Below are positions 39,524-50,225 of a stretch of DNA of 64,000 nt, in pieces. The notes under the pieces were generated by a model. The model was not told the DNA's origin. It saw only the letters and a program-made list of their open reading frames with translations, and did no database searches. Each line of letters starts with the position of its first letter. Positions within the stretch are counted from its first letter, which is position 1. Position numbers and translations under genes: made by a program. The stretch spans positions 16,673-80,672 of the forward strand of contig WTKE01000025.1 in the NCBI GenBank assembly GCA_011524525.1. The letters run 5' to 3'. This stretch comes from Bacillus sp. (in: firmicutes) (GTDB taxonomy: Bacteria; Bacillota; Bacilli; Bacillales; Cytobacillaceae).

Positions 39524-39973
39524 TTACCACCTCGTATCTTCGTATTCTGTTTCTTGCATCAGTTGCGAGATATTGCCTGAAACCTCAACATTATCAGGAG
39601 TACATAAGAAAATTTCTGCACCAATCTTTTGAATATCTCCACCGATGGCATATACAGTTCCACTTAAAAAATCAACTATGCGTTTTGCCTGGTCCCGTTC
39701 AATTCTGTGTAAATTCACAACAACTGCCCGACGATTTTTTAATTGATCTGCAATTTCTTGCGCTTCTGCATACACTCTTGGTTCAATTAAAACAACCTTT
39801 GAAGATTTTTGTACACTCTGTAAGCTTACTACGTTCTGTTTTGGAGACACACTTTGTTGCTGTTGTTGTGGTTGTTTTTGCGGCTTTGCAGCTGGAGCCT
39901 CGTACTCTTCTTCTTCATATTCATATTCATCATCTAGGAAAAAAAATGTTTTAAATTTTGATTTAAGACTCAT
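39524..39973 (-). CDS. sepF: Cell division protein SepF
   Basis: [54 protein letters not shown]...[17 protein letters not shown]. Confidence 0.96.
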   Translation of the reverse strand: MSLKSKFKTFFFLDDEYEYEEEEYEAPAAKPQKQPQQQQQSVSPKQNVVSLQSVQKSSKVVLIEPRVYAEAQEIADQLKNRRAVVVNLHRIERDQAKRIVDFLSGTVYAIGGDIQKIGAEIFLCTPDNVEVSGNISQLMQETEYEDTRW

Positions 39974-39990
39974 TCATTACACCTCCCACA

Positions 39991-40665
39991 CTATTCGCCC
40001 ACTAAAGCGGTGCCGATTCGGATCATCGTAGCCCCTTCTTCAATGGCAATTTCAAAATCATTAGACATACCCATCGAAAGCTCCTTACATGGAGCATAAG
40101 GTAAATCAATATGTTGAATTTCAAGCTGAAGTTTTTTTAACGTTTGAAAGCATTGTCTAATGATCGTAGCGTCCTCAGTAAAGGGAGCCATCGTCATTAG
40201 TCCTTCTACTCTAATTTTAGGGAATTTTTCTAGTTCCTTTATAAATGGTACCACCATTTCAGGCGTTAATCCATGCTTTGATTCTTCGCCTGACGCATTC
40301 ACCTGTACGAAGCAAGAAATCGTTCTATCTCCGCCTCTTGCATTTATCTCCTTTGCCAAGGACTCACGATCTAAAGAGTGAATATAATCCACTTTATCTA
40401 TGATATTTTTTACCTTCCTTGTTTGAAGAGTTCCGATAAAATGCCAGGTAGGCTTGTCCCCTATAGTGTTCCACTTTTCAAGAAGGCCTTCGTCACGGTT
40501 TTCACCAAGATGTGTTACCCCACATTCTATTGCCTCTAACGCTCTTTCTGTCGTTACATATTTTGTTACAGCAATGATTTTTACTTCCTCTGGATCTCTA
40601 TTGCTCCTTTTACATGCCACATTTACCTTTTCCTGGAGCATACGTAGATTTTCACTAACTTTCAT
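39991..40665 (-). CDS. ylmE: YggS-family pyridoxal phosphate-dependent protein (YlmE)
   Basis: IIAVTKYV, LGENRDEGLLEKW, WHFIGTLQTRKVKNI, LSMGMSNDFEIAIEEGATMIRIG; start trimmed to 40665 (ATGA overlap with ylmD). Confidence 0.95.
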   Translation of the reverse strand: MKVSENLRMLQEKVNVACKRSNRDPEEVKIIAVTKYVTTERALEAIECGVTHLGENRDEGLLEKWNTIGDKPTWHFIGTLQTRKVKNIIDKVDYIHSLDRESLAKEINARGGDRTISCFVQVNASGEESKHGLTPEMVVPFIKELEKFPKIRVEGLMTMAPFTEDATIIRQCFQTLKKLQLEIQHIDLPYAPCKELSMGMSNDFEIAIEEGATMIRIGTALVGE

Positions 40666-41492
40666 TCTCTCGATTGCTCCTCCTTCCAACCAATAAAACT
40701 CATCATCCGACCCGTTTTCCCCTTGTCTCTTCGGTGGGAGAAAAAATAATTAGAATCACAACTCGTACATAAATCAGTTACTTGAATATTTGACTCATTT
40801 ATTCCTGCTTTGAGGAGAATCAGTTTATTTAACTCTTTTAAATTTAAGTGGTATTGGTTATCTTTGATTCGATTATATGGTTTTTTTTCGACATCTTCCA
40901 CTAAATTTTCCACAAATGAAATGACTTTATCATCTACAATATAACATTTTTCGCAAATCGAGGGGCCAATTACTGCGAAAATTTCCGAAACTGGAATATT
41001 TTCGTCCTCAAATACAGTTATCACACTTTTCGCGATCCCTCCAACTGTTCCTTTCCACCCTGCATGAGCAATTGCAATTGCTTCGTATTTTGGAGCAATA
41101 AAATAGAGCGGAACACAGTCAGCAAAGCACAATGTTAAAAGCAGGTTTTTATCATAAGTAAAGAAAGCATCGGTATCCCTGAAAGCATTGGCATATGAAT
41201 TTGAACCAAACCCACGGTCATGTACGTAGACTTTTTTCACATGTACATCATGCGTCTGCTCGGCACCCACCCAATGATTTAACGGGATACCAGTACTTTT
41301 TGACAAGATTTCTCGATTTAAGCAAACATCCTTTTCCTGATCACCAACGTGAAATCCTGTATTTAATGTTGAGAAGGAGTTCTTACTTTGTCCTCCGTTT
41401 TTTGTGGTAAAACCCGCAACAAGTCCATCGAAACGATCGGTCCAATCTTTTATGATGAAATGAGACGTCTCTTTTAGAATAAATGGTTCCAT
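40662..41492 (-). CDS. ylmD: Polyphenol oxidase / laccase-domain (PgeF, YlmD) family protein
   Basis: WVGAEQTHDVHVKKV, ADCVPLYFIAP, IAHAGWKGTVGGIA, GPSICEKCYIV. Confidence 0.94.
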   Translation of the reverse strand: MEPFILKETSHFIIKDWTDRFDGLVAGFTTKNGGQSKNSFSTLNTGFHVGDQEKDVCLNREILSKSTGIPLNHWVGAEQTHDVHVKKVYVHDRGFGSNSYANAFRDTDAFFTYDKNLLLTLCFADCVPLYFIAPKYEAIAIAHAGWKGTVGGIAKSVITVFEDENIPVSEIFAVIGPSICEKCYIVDDKVISFVENLVEDVEKKPYNRIKDNQYHLNLKELNKLILLKAGINESNIQVTDLCTSCDSNYFFSHRRDKGKTGRMMSFIGWKEEQSRE

Positions 41493-41567
41493 TATAAAAA
41501 CCTCAATTGTTTGTTGATTTTTCTATAGTTTACCATAATTCGCAGGATACTCCCAGTGAATTCAGGC

Positions 41568-41840
41568 TTACTTGGCTTCTGCTTCATCATATTGCCCTTC
41601 ACTAAATCCTCTATAACGAACTAAAATGACATCCTCGCCGATTTTAAGGATATTTCTCCAAGAAATAATAATCTCTTCTTCTTTTCCAAAGAAGCCTAAC
41701 ACCCGTCCATTACCACTCACGATAATAGCCTCAATTTTTCCATTCGATAGGTTTATTTCTATATCACTAATATTCCCTAACTTTTTTCCATCTGCAACAT
41801 TGACCACATCTTTAATTTGAAATTCTGAAATTTTCACCAT
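41568..41840 (-). CDS. ylmC: YlmC/YmxH family PRC-barrel sporulation protein
   Basis: MVKISEFQIKDVVNVADGKKLGNISDIEINLSNGKIEAIIV; synteny sigG-ylmC-ylmD. Confidence 0.9.
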   Translation of the reverse strand: MVKISEFQIKDVVNVADGKKLGNISDIEINLSNGKIEAIIVSGNGRVLGFFGKEEEIIISWRNILKIGEDVILVRYRGFSEGQYDEAEAK

Positions 41841-41911
41841 TTCATTTCACTCCCGACTATTCGATAGTTAAATATATGAAGATGGGAGGAGGATTCATGA
41901 TTGTTTTATAC

Positions 41912-41940
41912 AAAAAAAACTACCGAGACGAGTCGGTAGT
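41912..41940 (-). terminator. Intrinsic terminator after sigG
   Basis: ACTACCGA-gacgag-TCGGTAGT; minus side TTTTTTTTG. Confidence 0.8.
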
Positions 41941-42720
41941 TTATGTTTGTATGTTTTTATTCATTTGTTTAATAGCAGCTTTTTCTAATCTGGATACTTG
42001 TGCTTGGGAGATTCCAATTTCTTCGGCTACTTCCATTTGAGTTTTACCTTGGAAGAATCGTTTTCTTAGAATGAGCTTTTCTCTTTCGTTTAGACGTCTC
42101 ATTCCTTCTTTTAAGGCAATTTCCTCAATCCATTGAACATCCTTGTTACGTTCATCACTCAATTGATCCATCACATAGATTGGATCTCCTCCATCGTTAT
42201 AGATTGGCTCAAATAACGAAACAGGATCTTGAATCGCATCTAAAGCAAATACAATTTCTTCATGAGAAACATCTAGTACTTTTGCTATTTCTTCAGCAGT
42301 TGGCTCCTTTGACGTCTCACTCATTAGTTTTTCTCGGACTTGTAAGGCTTTGTACGCAATATCTCTTAAAGAACGAGATACACGAATTGGGTTGTTATCT
42401 CTTAAGTATCGTCGGATTTCTCCGATTATCATCGGAACAGCATAAGTAGAGAATTTTACGTTTTGACCTAGGTCAAAATTATCAATTGATTTCATCAACC
42501 CGATACACCCAACTTGAAACAGGTCATCAACAAACTCACCACGATTGTTAAATCGCTGAATGACACTTAACACAAGTCGTAAGTTCCCATTCACGAGCTT
42601 TTCTCGGGCTGTTATATCCCCGGCTTGCATTTCTTTGAAGAGTAAACGCATTTCTTCATTTTTTAAAACTGGTAACTTAGATGTATCAACACCGCAAATT
42701 TCAACTTTATTACGAGTCAA
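41941..42720 (-). CDS. sigG: RNA polymerase sporulation sigma factor SigG
   Basis: RNKVEICGVDTSKLPVLKNEEM..., near-identical to known SigG. Start re-called to TTG at 42720 (gaggagggaaaagaa TTG ACT CGT AAT AAA); ORF-track start 42807 is in the leader. Confidence 0.95.
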   Translation of the reverse strand: MTRNKVEICGVDTSKLPVLKNEEMRLLFKEMQAGDITAREKLVNGNLRLVLSVIQRFNNRGEFVDDLFQVGCIGLMKSIDNFDLGQNVKFSTYAVPMIIGEIRRYLRDNNPIRVSRSLRDIAYKALQVREKLMSETSKEPTAEEIAKVLDVSHEEIVFALDAIQDPVSLFEPIYNDGGDPIYVMDQLSDERNKDVQWIEEIALKEGMRRLNEREKLILRKRFFQGKTQMEVAEEIGISQAQVSRLEKAAIKQMNKNIQT

Positions 42721-42781
42721 TTCTTTTCCCTCCTCACAGGAGCTGCTGTACAAAAAACAGTATCTCCCCGAGAAGGAAAAA

Positions 42782-42808
42782 TATGCACATCCAAAATGGA
42801 CATGCATA
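42782..42808 (-). promoter_or_regulatory. Hairpin in the sigG 5' leader
   Basis: Minus-strand RNA AUGCAUGUCCA-UUU-UGGAUGUGCAU: 11-bp stem with two adjacent G-U wobbles. Confidence 0.6.
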
Positions 42809-42894
42809 CTTAGAATTCCTATAAATGGTTGTAGGACAAGGTATTACACATATAATTTTATCTTAAAAATTTTTTCTTTCAATAAAGAATCAGT

Positions 42895-43614
42895 CTAAAC
42901 CATTTTATTAAACTCTTTCTTCAGTCTTTTAATAATTCTTTTTTCAAGCCTAGAAATATAAGATTGTGATATACCAAGCATGTCAGCGACATCTTTCTGG
43001 GTTTTTTCTTCCCCTGTACCTAATCCGAATCTGAGCTCCATGATTTGTTTTTCACGGTCATTCAGCTGATGCAATGCTTTTAATAAAAGCTTTTTATCGA
43101 CATTGGCTTCCAAATCTTTTGTAATAATGTCTTCTTCTGTTCCTAACACATCGGACAATAACAGTTCGTTACCGTCCCAATCAATATTCAGGGGCTCATC
43201 AAAGGAAACTTCAGAACGAATTTTATTATTTCTTCGTAAGTACATGAGTATTTCATTCTCGATACATCTTGATGCGTATGTAGCAAGCTTTATTTTCTTT
43301 TCGGGATTAAATGTGTTAACTGCCTTAATTAACCCAATCGTCCCGATACTAATTAAATCCTCAATATTTATTCCTGTATTTTCAAACTTTCTAGCTATAT
43401 ATACGACAAGTCGTAGATTTCTCTCAATGAGGATGGATCTCGCTGCTTTATCCCCGCTTGGAAGCTTTTGAAGCAACACTTCTTCTTCTTCTTTTGATAA
43501 CGGAGGAGGCAACGCTTCACTTCCACCTATATAGAAGACCTCATCTGTCTTGAGTCCTAGCTTGATTAATAATTTATACCAGTAATAAGAAAGTCGAAGT
43601 TTTATACTTTTCAT
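42895..43614 (-). CDS. sigE: RNA polymerase sporulation sigma factor SigE (pro-sigma E)
   Basis: [44 protein letters not shown] (pro-sequence plus processing region); start trimmed to 43614. Confidence 0.97.
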   Translation of the reverse strand: MKSIKLRLSYYWYKLLIKLGLKTDEVFYIGGSEALPPPLSKEEEEVLLQKLPSGDKAARSILIERNLRLVVYIARKFENTGINIEDLISIGTIGLIKAVNTFNPEKKIKLATYASRCIENEILMYLRRNNKIRSEVSFDEPLNIDWDGNELLLSDVLGTEEDIITKDLEANVDKKLLLKALHQLNDREKQIMELRFGLGTGEEKTQKDVADMLGISQSYISRLEKRIIKRLKKEFNKMV

Positions 43615-43658
43615 GAGTTGTCCTCCTTCTAATTTTTGTTTTTCTGAGTATAGTATTA

Positions 43659-44597
43659 TTAGCTTACCTTTACATCTGATTTCACCTTTGCGACACCTGT
43701 TACCATCTTTGGATGAACAATACATTGAAACGTATTGTCAGAGGAAAGCTGCTGGGTTGTAAAGGAAACTAATCCTTTGTCCACTTGAATAATTTTTTCT
43801 TCCATCTCAATTTGAAGTTGGTCAGGCTTAATAGCAATAATAAGCTGATGCTCTTGTCCCATTACTTTATACGGGATAATTCGGAGCTTATTTTCCCATT
43901 CAGATGGAAGAGTGGAATTTCCATAGATGATCTCATCCTTCTCACTTGAAAGTATCCTAATGGACTCAGGAATACTATCTAGTTGGTTATAGACAGAGAC
44001 AAACATAACAGGCATTTTCGTAAGTGGATCGTAAAGTTGATTACCACTATCAACAAGACCTCTACATGTGAATTGGCTTTCTCCAATCTGGATGCGAATA
44101 GAAACCATTTGATCAAATTGTATTTTCGTCATTTCAAATTGTTCAATATTTGATCTGGAGAAATGCCATGCAATCGGAAAGCCAATGAGAACAAAGAGCC
44201 AGCTAATCGGATCACCAAATCCCTTTACACTTCCTATAAGCACGGAAGAGGTCAATTGATTATCAAACTGAATGAAATAATGAACCCCTATAAGTGCTCC
44301 CCCTACCAAAAAGGTAACGAAATAGAAGGTCATCGTCGTACGTATAAAGGTACGTAATCTTTTGTATCCAAAGGTAACGAGAACCATCACTAAAGAAAAT
44401 GCTAATTTCACAATAGGATGACCAGAATAATTCTGAAAAGGAGTAAAAGCCAATATAATAATGAAGGATCCGATAAGTCCTCCACAAAACAGTCTCCAAA
44501 TCTTATACTCTCTTTTTACTATTATGGCAGTTAAATAAAGAAGTAACGTATCGAAAAGGAGATTTAGCAGCCAAATCACATCTAAATATAGTGTCAA
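43659..44597 (-). CDS. spoIIGA: Sigma-E processing peptidase SpoIIGA
   Basis: Membrane N-terminus and aspartic protease-like [18 protein letters not shown] motif; directly upstream of sigE. Confidence 0.95.
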   Translation of the reverse strand: MTLYLDVIWLLNLLFDTLLLYLTAIIVKREYKIWRLFCGGLIGSFIIILAFTPFQNYSGHPIVKLAFSLVMVLVTFGYKRLRTFIRTTMTFYFVTFLVGGALIGVHYFIQFDNQLTSSVLIGSVKGFGDPISWLFVLIGFPIAWHFSRSNIEQFEMTKIQFDQMVSIRIQIGESQFTCRGLVDSGNQLYDPLTKMPVMFVSVYNQLDSIPESIRILSSEKDEIIYGNSTLPSEWENKLRIIPYKVMGQEHQLIIAIKPDQLQIEMEEKIIQVDKGLVSFTTQQLSSDNTFQCIVHPKMVTGVAKVKSDVKVS

Positions 44598-44782
44598 AGA
44601 TTTTCCTCCTTGCTCTTTTCTCCTTTTTCAATCTATTATTCTGTTATGGAAAAGTATAACGTACATAGATGTTGGAAGTGTGTCACTTTATGTACACAAA
44701 AAAGAAGAGATTTTCACAAATCCCTTCGTTTTTTGTCAAAATTTCACATGTCAGGTTGGAAAAACAACTTTTCCTCTTAAAC

Positions 44783-44827
44783 CAAAATAAAAAACAGAAT
44801 TCTATACGAATTCTGTTTTTTATTTTG
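44783..44827. terminator. Strong terminator after ftsZ, potentially bidirectional
   Basis: AAAATAAAAAACAGAATTC-tatac-GAATTCTGTTTTTTATTTT: perfect 19-bp inverted repeat extended by a C-G pair. Confidence 0.85.
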
Positions 44828-44839
44828 ATAGGGGTTTAC

Positions 44840-45985
44840 CTATCTTCTTCTATTTCGATTACGTAAGAACGTAGGTATATCTAACGTGTCATCACTGCTG
44901 TGTGAAGTAGTTGGACGTACAGGTTCATTGTAATCCTCTTCACGAATGATTTCTCTTTGTGGCTTTGTAGGTGCAGCTGATTGTTTTTGTTGCCCAAATG
45001 ATGGACGATTTGTTGGTTTTGGTTGAGAAATGTCTTCGTTGAATCCAGTCGCTATGACTGTTACAACAATCTCATCCTTTAAGTTATCATTGATTACTGA
45101 TCCAAAGATCATGTTAACTTCTTGGTCTGATGCTGAAGCGACGATGTCTGCTGCTTCTTGTACTTCATATAAACTTAAATTTGACCCACCGGTAATGTTC
45201 ATCAACACACCTTGAGCTCCATCGATGGACTTTTCTAGCAGCGGAGATGAAATGGCTTTTTTCGCTGCTTCTGTTGCACGGTTTTCACCTGCAGCTACAC
45301 CAATTCCCATAAGAGCTGATCCTTTGTTAGACATAATTGTCTTTACGTCAGCAAAGTCTAAGTTGATAAGTCCTGGTGTGGCAATAAGGTCAGAAATACC
45401 TTGAACCCCTTGACGAAGAACGTTGTCAGCTTCACGGAAAGCTTCAAGCATTGGAGTACTTTTATCCACAATTTCAAGAAGACGATCGTTTGGAATCACA
45501 ATAAGTGTATCAACCGCTTCCTTCATAGACGAAATTCCGCCTTGAGCTTGAGTCGAACGCTTTCTACCTTCAAACGTAAACGGTCTTGTTACAACACCTA
45601 CTGTTAATGCTCCTAACTCCCGGGCGATTTGAGCAATGACTGGCGCAGCTCCTGTTCCAGTTCCGCCACCCATACCAGCTGTTACGAAAACCATATCCGC
45701 ACCAGCTAACACTTCTTCAATTTGTTCTCTACTTTCTTCAGCTGCTTTTTTTCCAACCTCAGGGTTTGCTCCCGCTCCAAGTCCGCGAGTAAGCTTTCCC
45801 CCAATTTGCATTCTAGTTTCTGCCTTCGATAAATTCAATGCCTGAGCATCTGTATTTACAGCAATAAACTCGACACCCTGGACGCCATGCTCAATCATAC
45901 GATTAACAGCATTATTTCCGCCTCCACCAACGCCGATTACTTTTATAGTTGCCAATGAATCTAAATTTGTATCAAATTCCAACAT
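44840..45985 (-). CDS. ftsZ: Cell division protein FtsZ
   Basis: [41 protein letters not shown]; start [18 protein letters not shown] (45985). Confidence 0.98.
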   Translation of the reverse strand: MLEFDTNLDSLATIKVIGVGGGGNNAVNRMIEHGVQGVEFIAVNTDAQALNLSKAETRMQIGGKLTRGLGAGANPEVGKKAAEESREQIEEVLAGADMVFVTAGMGGGTGTGAAPVIAQIARELGALTVGVVTRPFTFEGRKRSTQAQGGISSMKEAVDTLIVIPNDRLLEIVDKSTPMLEAFREADNVLRQGVQGISDLIATPGLINLDFADVKTIMSNKGSALMGIGVAAGENRATEAAKKAISSPLLEKSIDGAQGVLMNITGGSNLSLYEVQEAADIVASASDQEVNMIFGSVINDNLKDEIVVTVIATGFNEDISQPKPTNRPSFGQQKQSAAPTKPQREIIREEDYNEPVRPTTSHSSDDTLDIPTFLRNRNRRR

Positions 45986-46036
45986 GACGTATCCTCCTAA
46001 TTCGTCGATATTCCCGGTAGCGGTCAATTGAAAACA

Positions 46037-47320
46037 CTATTCAAAAAAGTAACCAAGGAATTTTTTCACTCGTGATGTCATTTTTTCTTCCGGCTGCTTG
46101 TCCGGTTTAGCTTTTGGTTGTGGCTGCTTTTGAACTCTTTTTTCCTTTGTTTCAGAGGCAGCCGTACTGTTACCAATAGACCGACCTTGTATTTTAGCAT
46201 TTTTATAAGCGAATTTTATTAAACCGACAGCAGTCGTGTATTGCGGCTCACGCACTCCAATATAATCAGGAATGGCAATCCGTACTCGGTTTTGGAAAAC
46301 CACTTGAGCTAATTCAAGAATTCCTTGGGTGTTTGCAACTCCACCTGACAACACATAACCACCAGGTAAATCACGAATCCCCAAACGTCTAATTTCATTT
46401 TGAATAAGGTCGAAAATCTCTTCCATTCTTGCTTCAATAATATCAGAAACTTCAAGCTGATTAAATTGTTGATGCTGATCACTTCCGATAATTGGTACGC
46501 TAAACACTTCTTCCTCGGAAGCATGGTCATAAAATGCATGTCCATGTTTTGTTTTTATTTTCTCAGCATCTTCAGTAGATGTGCGAAGACCAATTGAGAT
46601 ATCTTTTGTTATATGATCTCCACCAACTGGAAGTACACTTGTTGCTCGTAAAAAGCCTTGTTCAAAGACACTAATGGTTGTTGACCCTCCACCTATATCA
46701 ACGAGTGCCACCCCTAAGTTTTTTTCATCCTTTGAGAGTGCAAAGGCACCAGAAGCAAGTGGTTGTAAAGTAATATCAAGGATTTCTAATCCAGAACGTT
46801 CTACGCATCGAAGAGTATTATGTAAAATCGTCTTAGAACCTGTAATTATCGTTCCTTCCATTTCTAGCCTTACACCTATCATTCCCCGTGGATCATTAAT
46901 TTCATCTAATCCATCAACAATAAATTGCTTCGGAATGACATCAATAATCTCACGCTCAGGTGGAATAGAAATCACCTGTGCTGCATCAATTACTCGAGCT
47001 ACATCATCGTTGGTAATTTCACGGTTTTCACTAGAAACGGCTACTACACCATGACATGGCTGTAACATCACATGATTTCCAGTTACGCCAACAATTACCT
47101 TATTAATTTCCATGCCTATCATTCTCTCAGCTTGTTCTATTGCCTTTCTAATAGAATGAACGGTTTCATCTATATCAACAATGGATCCTTTTCTGAGTCC
47201 TTCGGATTTAACATTGCCAACACCAATAATATTCAAAGAGTCATTGACCATTTCCCCAATGATCACTTTTACACTGGATGTACCGATGTCAAGACTTACA
47301 TATATTTCATTGCTGTTCAT
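46037..47320 (-). CDS. ftsA: Cell division protein FtsA
   Basis: MNSNEIYVSLDIGTSSVKVIIGEM, ALVDIGGGSTTISVFEQG; C-terminal amphipathic SRVKKFLGYFFE. Confidence 0.97.
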   Translation of the reverse strand: MNSNEIYVSLDIGTSSVKVIIGEMVNDSLNIIGVGNVKSEGLRKGSIVDIDETVHSIRKAIEQAERMIGMEINKVIVGVTGNHVMLQPCHGVVAVSSENREITNDDVARVIDAAQVISIPPEREIIDVIPKQFIVDGLDEINDPRGMIGVRLEMEGTIITGSKTILHNTLRCVERSGLEILDITLQPLASGAFALSKDEKNLGVALVDIGGGSTTISVFEQGFLRATSVLPVGGDHITKDISIGLRTSTEDAEKIKTKHGHAFYDHASEEEVFSVPIIGSDQHQQFNQLEVSDIIEARMEEIFDLIQNEIRRLGIRDLPGGYVLSGGVANTQGILELAQVVFQNRVRIAIPDYIGVREPQYTTAVGLIKFAYKNAKIQGRSIGNSTAASETKEKRVQKQPQPKAKPDKQPEEKMTSRVKKFLGYFFE

Positions 47321-47450
47321 TCTTTGGCACCTCCTTTAACAATTCAAAAAATTGAACAACAATTTCCGTGTTTTCAGACCGTATAATATTGTATCTATAA
47401 AATTATTCGGCAAAATTAATATATTCCCTTTTAAAATATACAAATTTTTT

Positions 47451-47801
47451 CTATTTTTCTTTGCTTGTAGACCATTTTGTTAGTAAAATTCTTCGAATAA
47501 CGGCTATATTTTGAAACAGCCTTACTCCAAAGGCAAAAACTGCTGCTAAATACAAGTCTACACCAAGATGAACACCTAGAAAAGCTAAACTTGCAGCAAG
47601 AATAATATTAAAGAAAAAACCGGAAACAAAAACCTTTTCGTCATATATATTTTGCAAATGCGCCCTGATTCCCCCGAATAAAGTATCAAGGGCAGCTAGT
47701 ACGGCGATGGATAGATAATTAGAATATTCCTCAGGAACAGATATATCGGTTAATAAACCTAGGACGACTCCAATTATTAATCCTAAAAGGGGAAGCCACA
47801 T
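47451..47801 (-). CDS. sbp: Small basic protein Sbp (DUF1290)
   Basis: MWLPLLGLIIGVVLGLLTDISVPEEYSNYLSIAVLAALDTLFGGIRAHLQNIYDEKVF. Confidence 0.93.
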   Translation of the reverse strand: MWLPLLGLIIGVVLGLLTDISVPEEYSNYLSIAVLAALDTLFGGIRAHLQNIYDEKVFVSGFFFNIILAASLAFLGVHLGVDLYLAAVFAFGVRLFQNIAVIRRILLTKWSTSKEK

Positions 47802-47803
47802 GA

Positions 47804-48532
47804 TTAACTATCTCCTTTGTCAGATTTTACTTGCTCCATACCTCTAATTCGAATGGAATCTTCAAAGGCTGGTACAGTAATGGAAAGCTCGGGCTTCTTT
47901 ATGGTAACTGTTAGATTATCAATAAAGAATTCTTCTGCTGATTTAGAAACCTGCATTTGGTTGTACAGCTTTTCCGCAACGGTAAAATCCTCCGTTAAAA
48001 CGATGATTTCAATAGGGAATCTTGTTAAGGAACGGCCGTTTATTTTCGTTTCACCATTGATATCACGGACAACCGTGGTATTAATCACCCTTTGACCTGC
48101 GACCGAAACATGTTTTGCGCCATACATATTTAATTCATTAAGAAGACGTTCTAATAGGTCCGCTGAAAGCGTAGCACCTGAAGTCCCTAGGATTAATTCT
48201 TCATTCAGTTGTTCTATGTAAAGTGTTAAACCTGGTCCAGACATCTCAGTTAGTCCTGCTTCTTGCTTTAATTCCTCTAGAGTATTCCTTAATGTATTTT
48301 CCTTGCCCTGCTCCCTTTCCGTTTCGTATTCATTCAATTTTTCTTCATTTGAACGAATTTCTTTAATCAGTCGGGATTGAAGATCCTTTTCCTTCACTAA
48401 GTCTTCACGAAGCTGCCATGTATCCCTTGTGTCTCTTACCTCTGGCTTAGAGACCGTTTGGAATTGGATAGCAAGCATAAAGCCTACAATCACCCCGATG
48501 ATTACCAAGCTATTTACTTTCTTTCTGTCCAC
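47804..48532 (-). CDS. ylxX: DUF881 family protein (YlxX)
   Basis: DUF881 layout (TM, coiled coil, GPGLTLYIEQLNEELILGTSGATLSADLLERLLNELNMYGAKHVSVAGQRV). Confidence 0.88.
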   Translation of the reverse strand: MDRKKVNSLVIIGVIVGFMLAIQFQTVSKPEVRDTRDTWQLREDLVKEKDLQSRLIKEIRSNEEKLNEYETEREQGKENTLRNTLEELKQEAGLTEMSGPGLTLYIEQLNEELILGTSGATLSADLLERLLNELNMYGAKHVSVAGQRVINTTVVRDINGETKINGRSLTRFPIEIIVLTEDFTVAEKLYNQMQVSKSAEEFFIDNLTVTIKKPELSITVPAFEDSIRIRGMEQVKSDKGDS

Positions 48533-48584
48533 GCAATAATCACCTAGCTTTCTACAATATTTGTGGACAAAACTTGCAAATGAG

Positions 48585-49295
48585 TTAAGTACCTAATAGT
48601 GGATCTATATTAACTTCTTCTTTTTTCTGGATCGTTACTTCAATATTGTCACTTATGAGCATATCTTTAATTCCACCTGTTATATTCAAAGCAGAGGTCA
48701 TCACATCAGGATCACCAATAGCTGTAATGACGAATGGAGCAGGATGTTGATATCCATCCACTTCAATCACTGGTCCATTACAAAGAATATAGGAATTATG
48801 AGTAAGCCTTTGCCCATTAATCGCAATTGCCGCAGCACCCGATATATATAACTCATTGATTACTTTAAAGACATGATGCTCATGAACAATATAGTTATTA
48901 ATGTTTTCTTCATTTGGATTGTAGTCACCATCGGCAAGGGACACTTCTACTCCCTTCCCTTTTACCTTCACTTTCCCAACAAACATCCGATATTTCTCTG
49001 CGTCTTCCGCAAGATTAAAGAATACTTGTTCTTCCTTCGCTAACTCTTCTTCGATCTCAACAATTTTATCTTGCTTTTCCTTTAACTCATTTTGAAGCTC
49101 ACGGTTTCGTTCTTCCTGAGCAATCAGCTGATTGCGCAGTTCTAAATCTCGATTCCACTGCTTGTCCGATATCGTATTTTGTGCCTTTTCCTGTTTTGTT
49201 AAGTGGTAAGAAAAAGACACCATATATCCTAATACAAGGAAAACTAACGAGAGGATAACATGTTTACCCTTCACCCTCTTCTTCACTTGTTTCAA
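48585..49295 (-). CDS. ylxW: DUF881 family protein (YlxW)
   Basis: TM plus coiled coil; YIVHEHHVFKVINELYISGAAAIAINGQRLTHNSYILCNGPVIEVDG; second of two tandem DUF881 paralogues. Confidence 0.88.
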   Translation of the reverse strand: MKQVKKRVKGKHVILSLVFLVLGYMVSFSYHLTKQEKAQNTISDKQWNRDLELRNQLIAQEERNRELQNELKEKQDKIVEIEEELAKEEQVFFNLAEDAEKYRMFVGKVKVKGKGVEVSLADGDYNPNEENINNYIVHEHHVFKVINELYISGAAAIAINGQRLTHNSYILCNGPVIEVDGYQHPAPFVITAIGDPDVMTSALNITGGIKDMLISDNIEVTIQKKEEVNIDPLLGT

Positions 49296-50067
49296 CTCCT
49301 CCTGATTCGTATGGATTAAAATACGAACCCACCTCTAAATCAATGACTCCCTTTTGTGACGGATCTAACTGACTCACGATGGAAGGGTAATGTATCATTT
49401 TTTTTGAAAAGCTCCTTAAAGATGCACTGACTTCATTTCCATCATTCATGTATAAAGAAATATGGAAACGATCCGTTTCTTTCGGTGTGTAGTTTACTTC
49501 AGAAATGGAATAAAGAATTTCAAACGGGAGTTCTTGCAAGCTACTAACCATCTCTTCAAGTATCTCACCTTCTGTAAAACCAATTAATATTGGAGCGTTA
49601 GAAGGTGTGCTCGTAATTCCTTCATCCTCTAGTATTTCACCATTCTCTAAAACAGGAATAAACGAATTTTCTGTTGCAATCACTGCAATTCGTTCATATT
49701 CCTTTACAGTAATTAATACATTATTAGGGAATGACCATTTTACTGTTGCTGATTTTACTTCCGGAAGCTTCTCTATTTCCTTTTCCACTTCTTTTTTATC
49801 GAGCTTCCAAATATTCATACCAGTGGACAAGCCACTATTTTCCACCAGGTGCTCAGCCTTGTATAAGTCATTACCAGTAACACTTATTTTTTTTATATGG
49901 CTTAACGGTGATTGGAAATAAACGACACAAACGATCAACAAGAAGAATAAACTTAATAAAGTGACCAATCTTCTATTAGCCTTTTTTCGTCTTTGTTGTT
50001 TCAACTTGGGAATCCGTTCTTCAATCGAGACTATTTTCCCCTGATCCAATCCAATCACCTCCACCAA
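49264..50067 (-). CDS. divIB: Cell division protein DivIB/FtsQ
   Basis: N-terminal TM, POTRA domain (FQSPLSHIKKISVTGNDLYKAEHLVENSGLSTGMNIW), synteny. Confidence 0.94.
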   Translation of the reverse strand: MVEVIGLDQGKIVSIEERIPKLKQQRRKKANRRLVTLLSLFFLLIVCVVYFQSPLSHIKKISVTGNDLYKAEHLVENSGLSTGMNIWKLDKKEVEKEIEKLPEVKSATVKWSFPNNVLITVKEYERIAVIATENSFIPVLENGEILEDEGITSTPSNAPILIGFTEGEILEEMVSSLQELPFEILYSISEVNYTPKETDRFHISLYMNDGNEVSASLRSFSKKMIHYPSIVSQLDPSQKGVIDLEVGSYFNPYESGGVETSEEEGEG

Positions 50068-50225
50068 TGCAAATATATTTTGTGTAAAAAAAACAGATAA
50101 TCCAATATTTTTTTATAAGTGAAAACAACGGCACGAGAAATCATGCCGTTATTTTTTAGGTAATAAGTAATTTCCCAAGTACTTATTATACCATATACTG
50201 TTACTTTGTAAGGGGGATATTCATC

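Noticed and set aside
39840-39950. CAG/CAA-like repeats (polyQ) and acidic run in sepF
   Set aside because: Typical variable linker of SepF; no evidence of expansion or function beyond a linker.
47804-49295. Tandem DUF881 genes as a recent duplication
   Set aside because: ylxW and ylxX are a long-standing pair in Bacillus genomes and the two sequences are strongly diverged.
50127-50150. Hairpin AACGGCA...TGCCGTT between divIB and murB
   Set aside because: Probably a modest terminator after murB, but the minus-strand T-run is broken (TGTTTTC); not strong enough to list as a feature.
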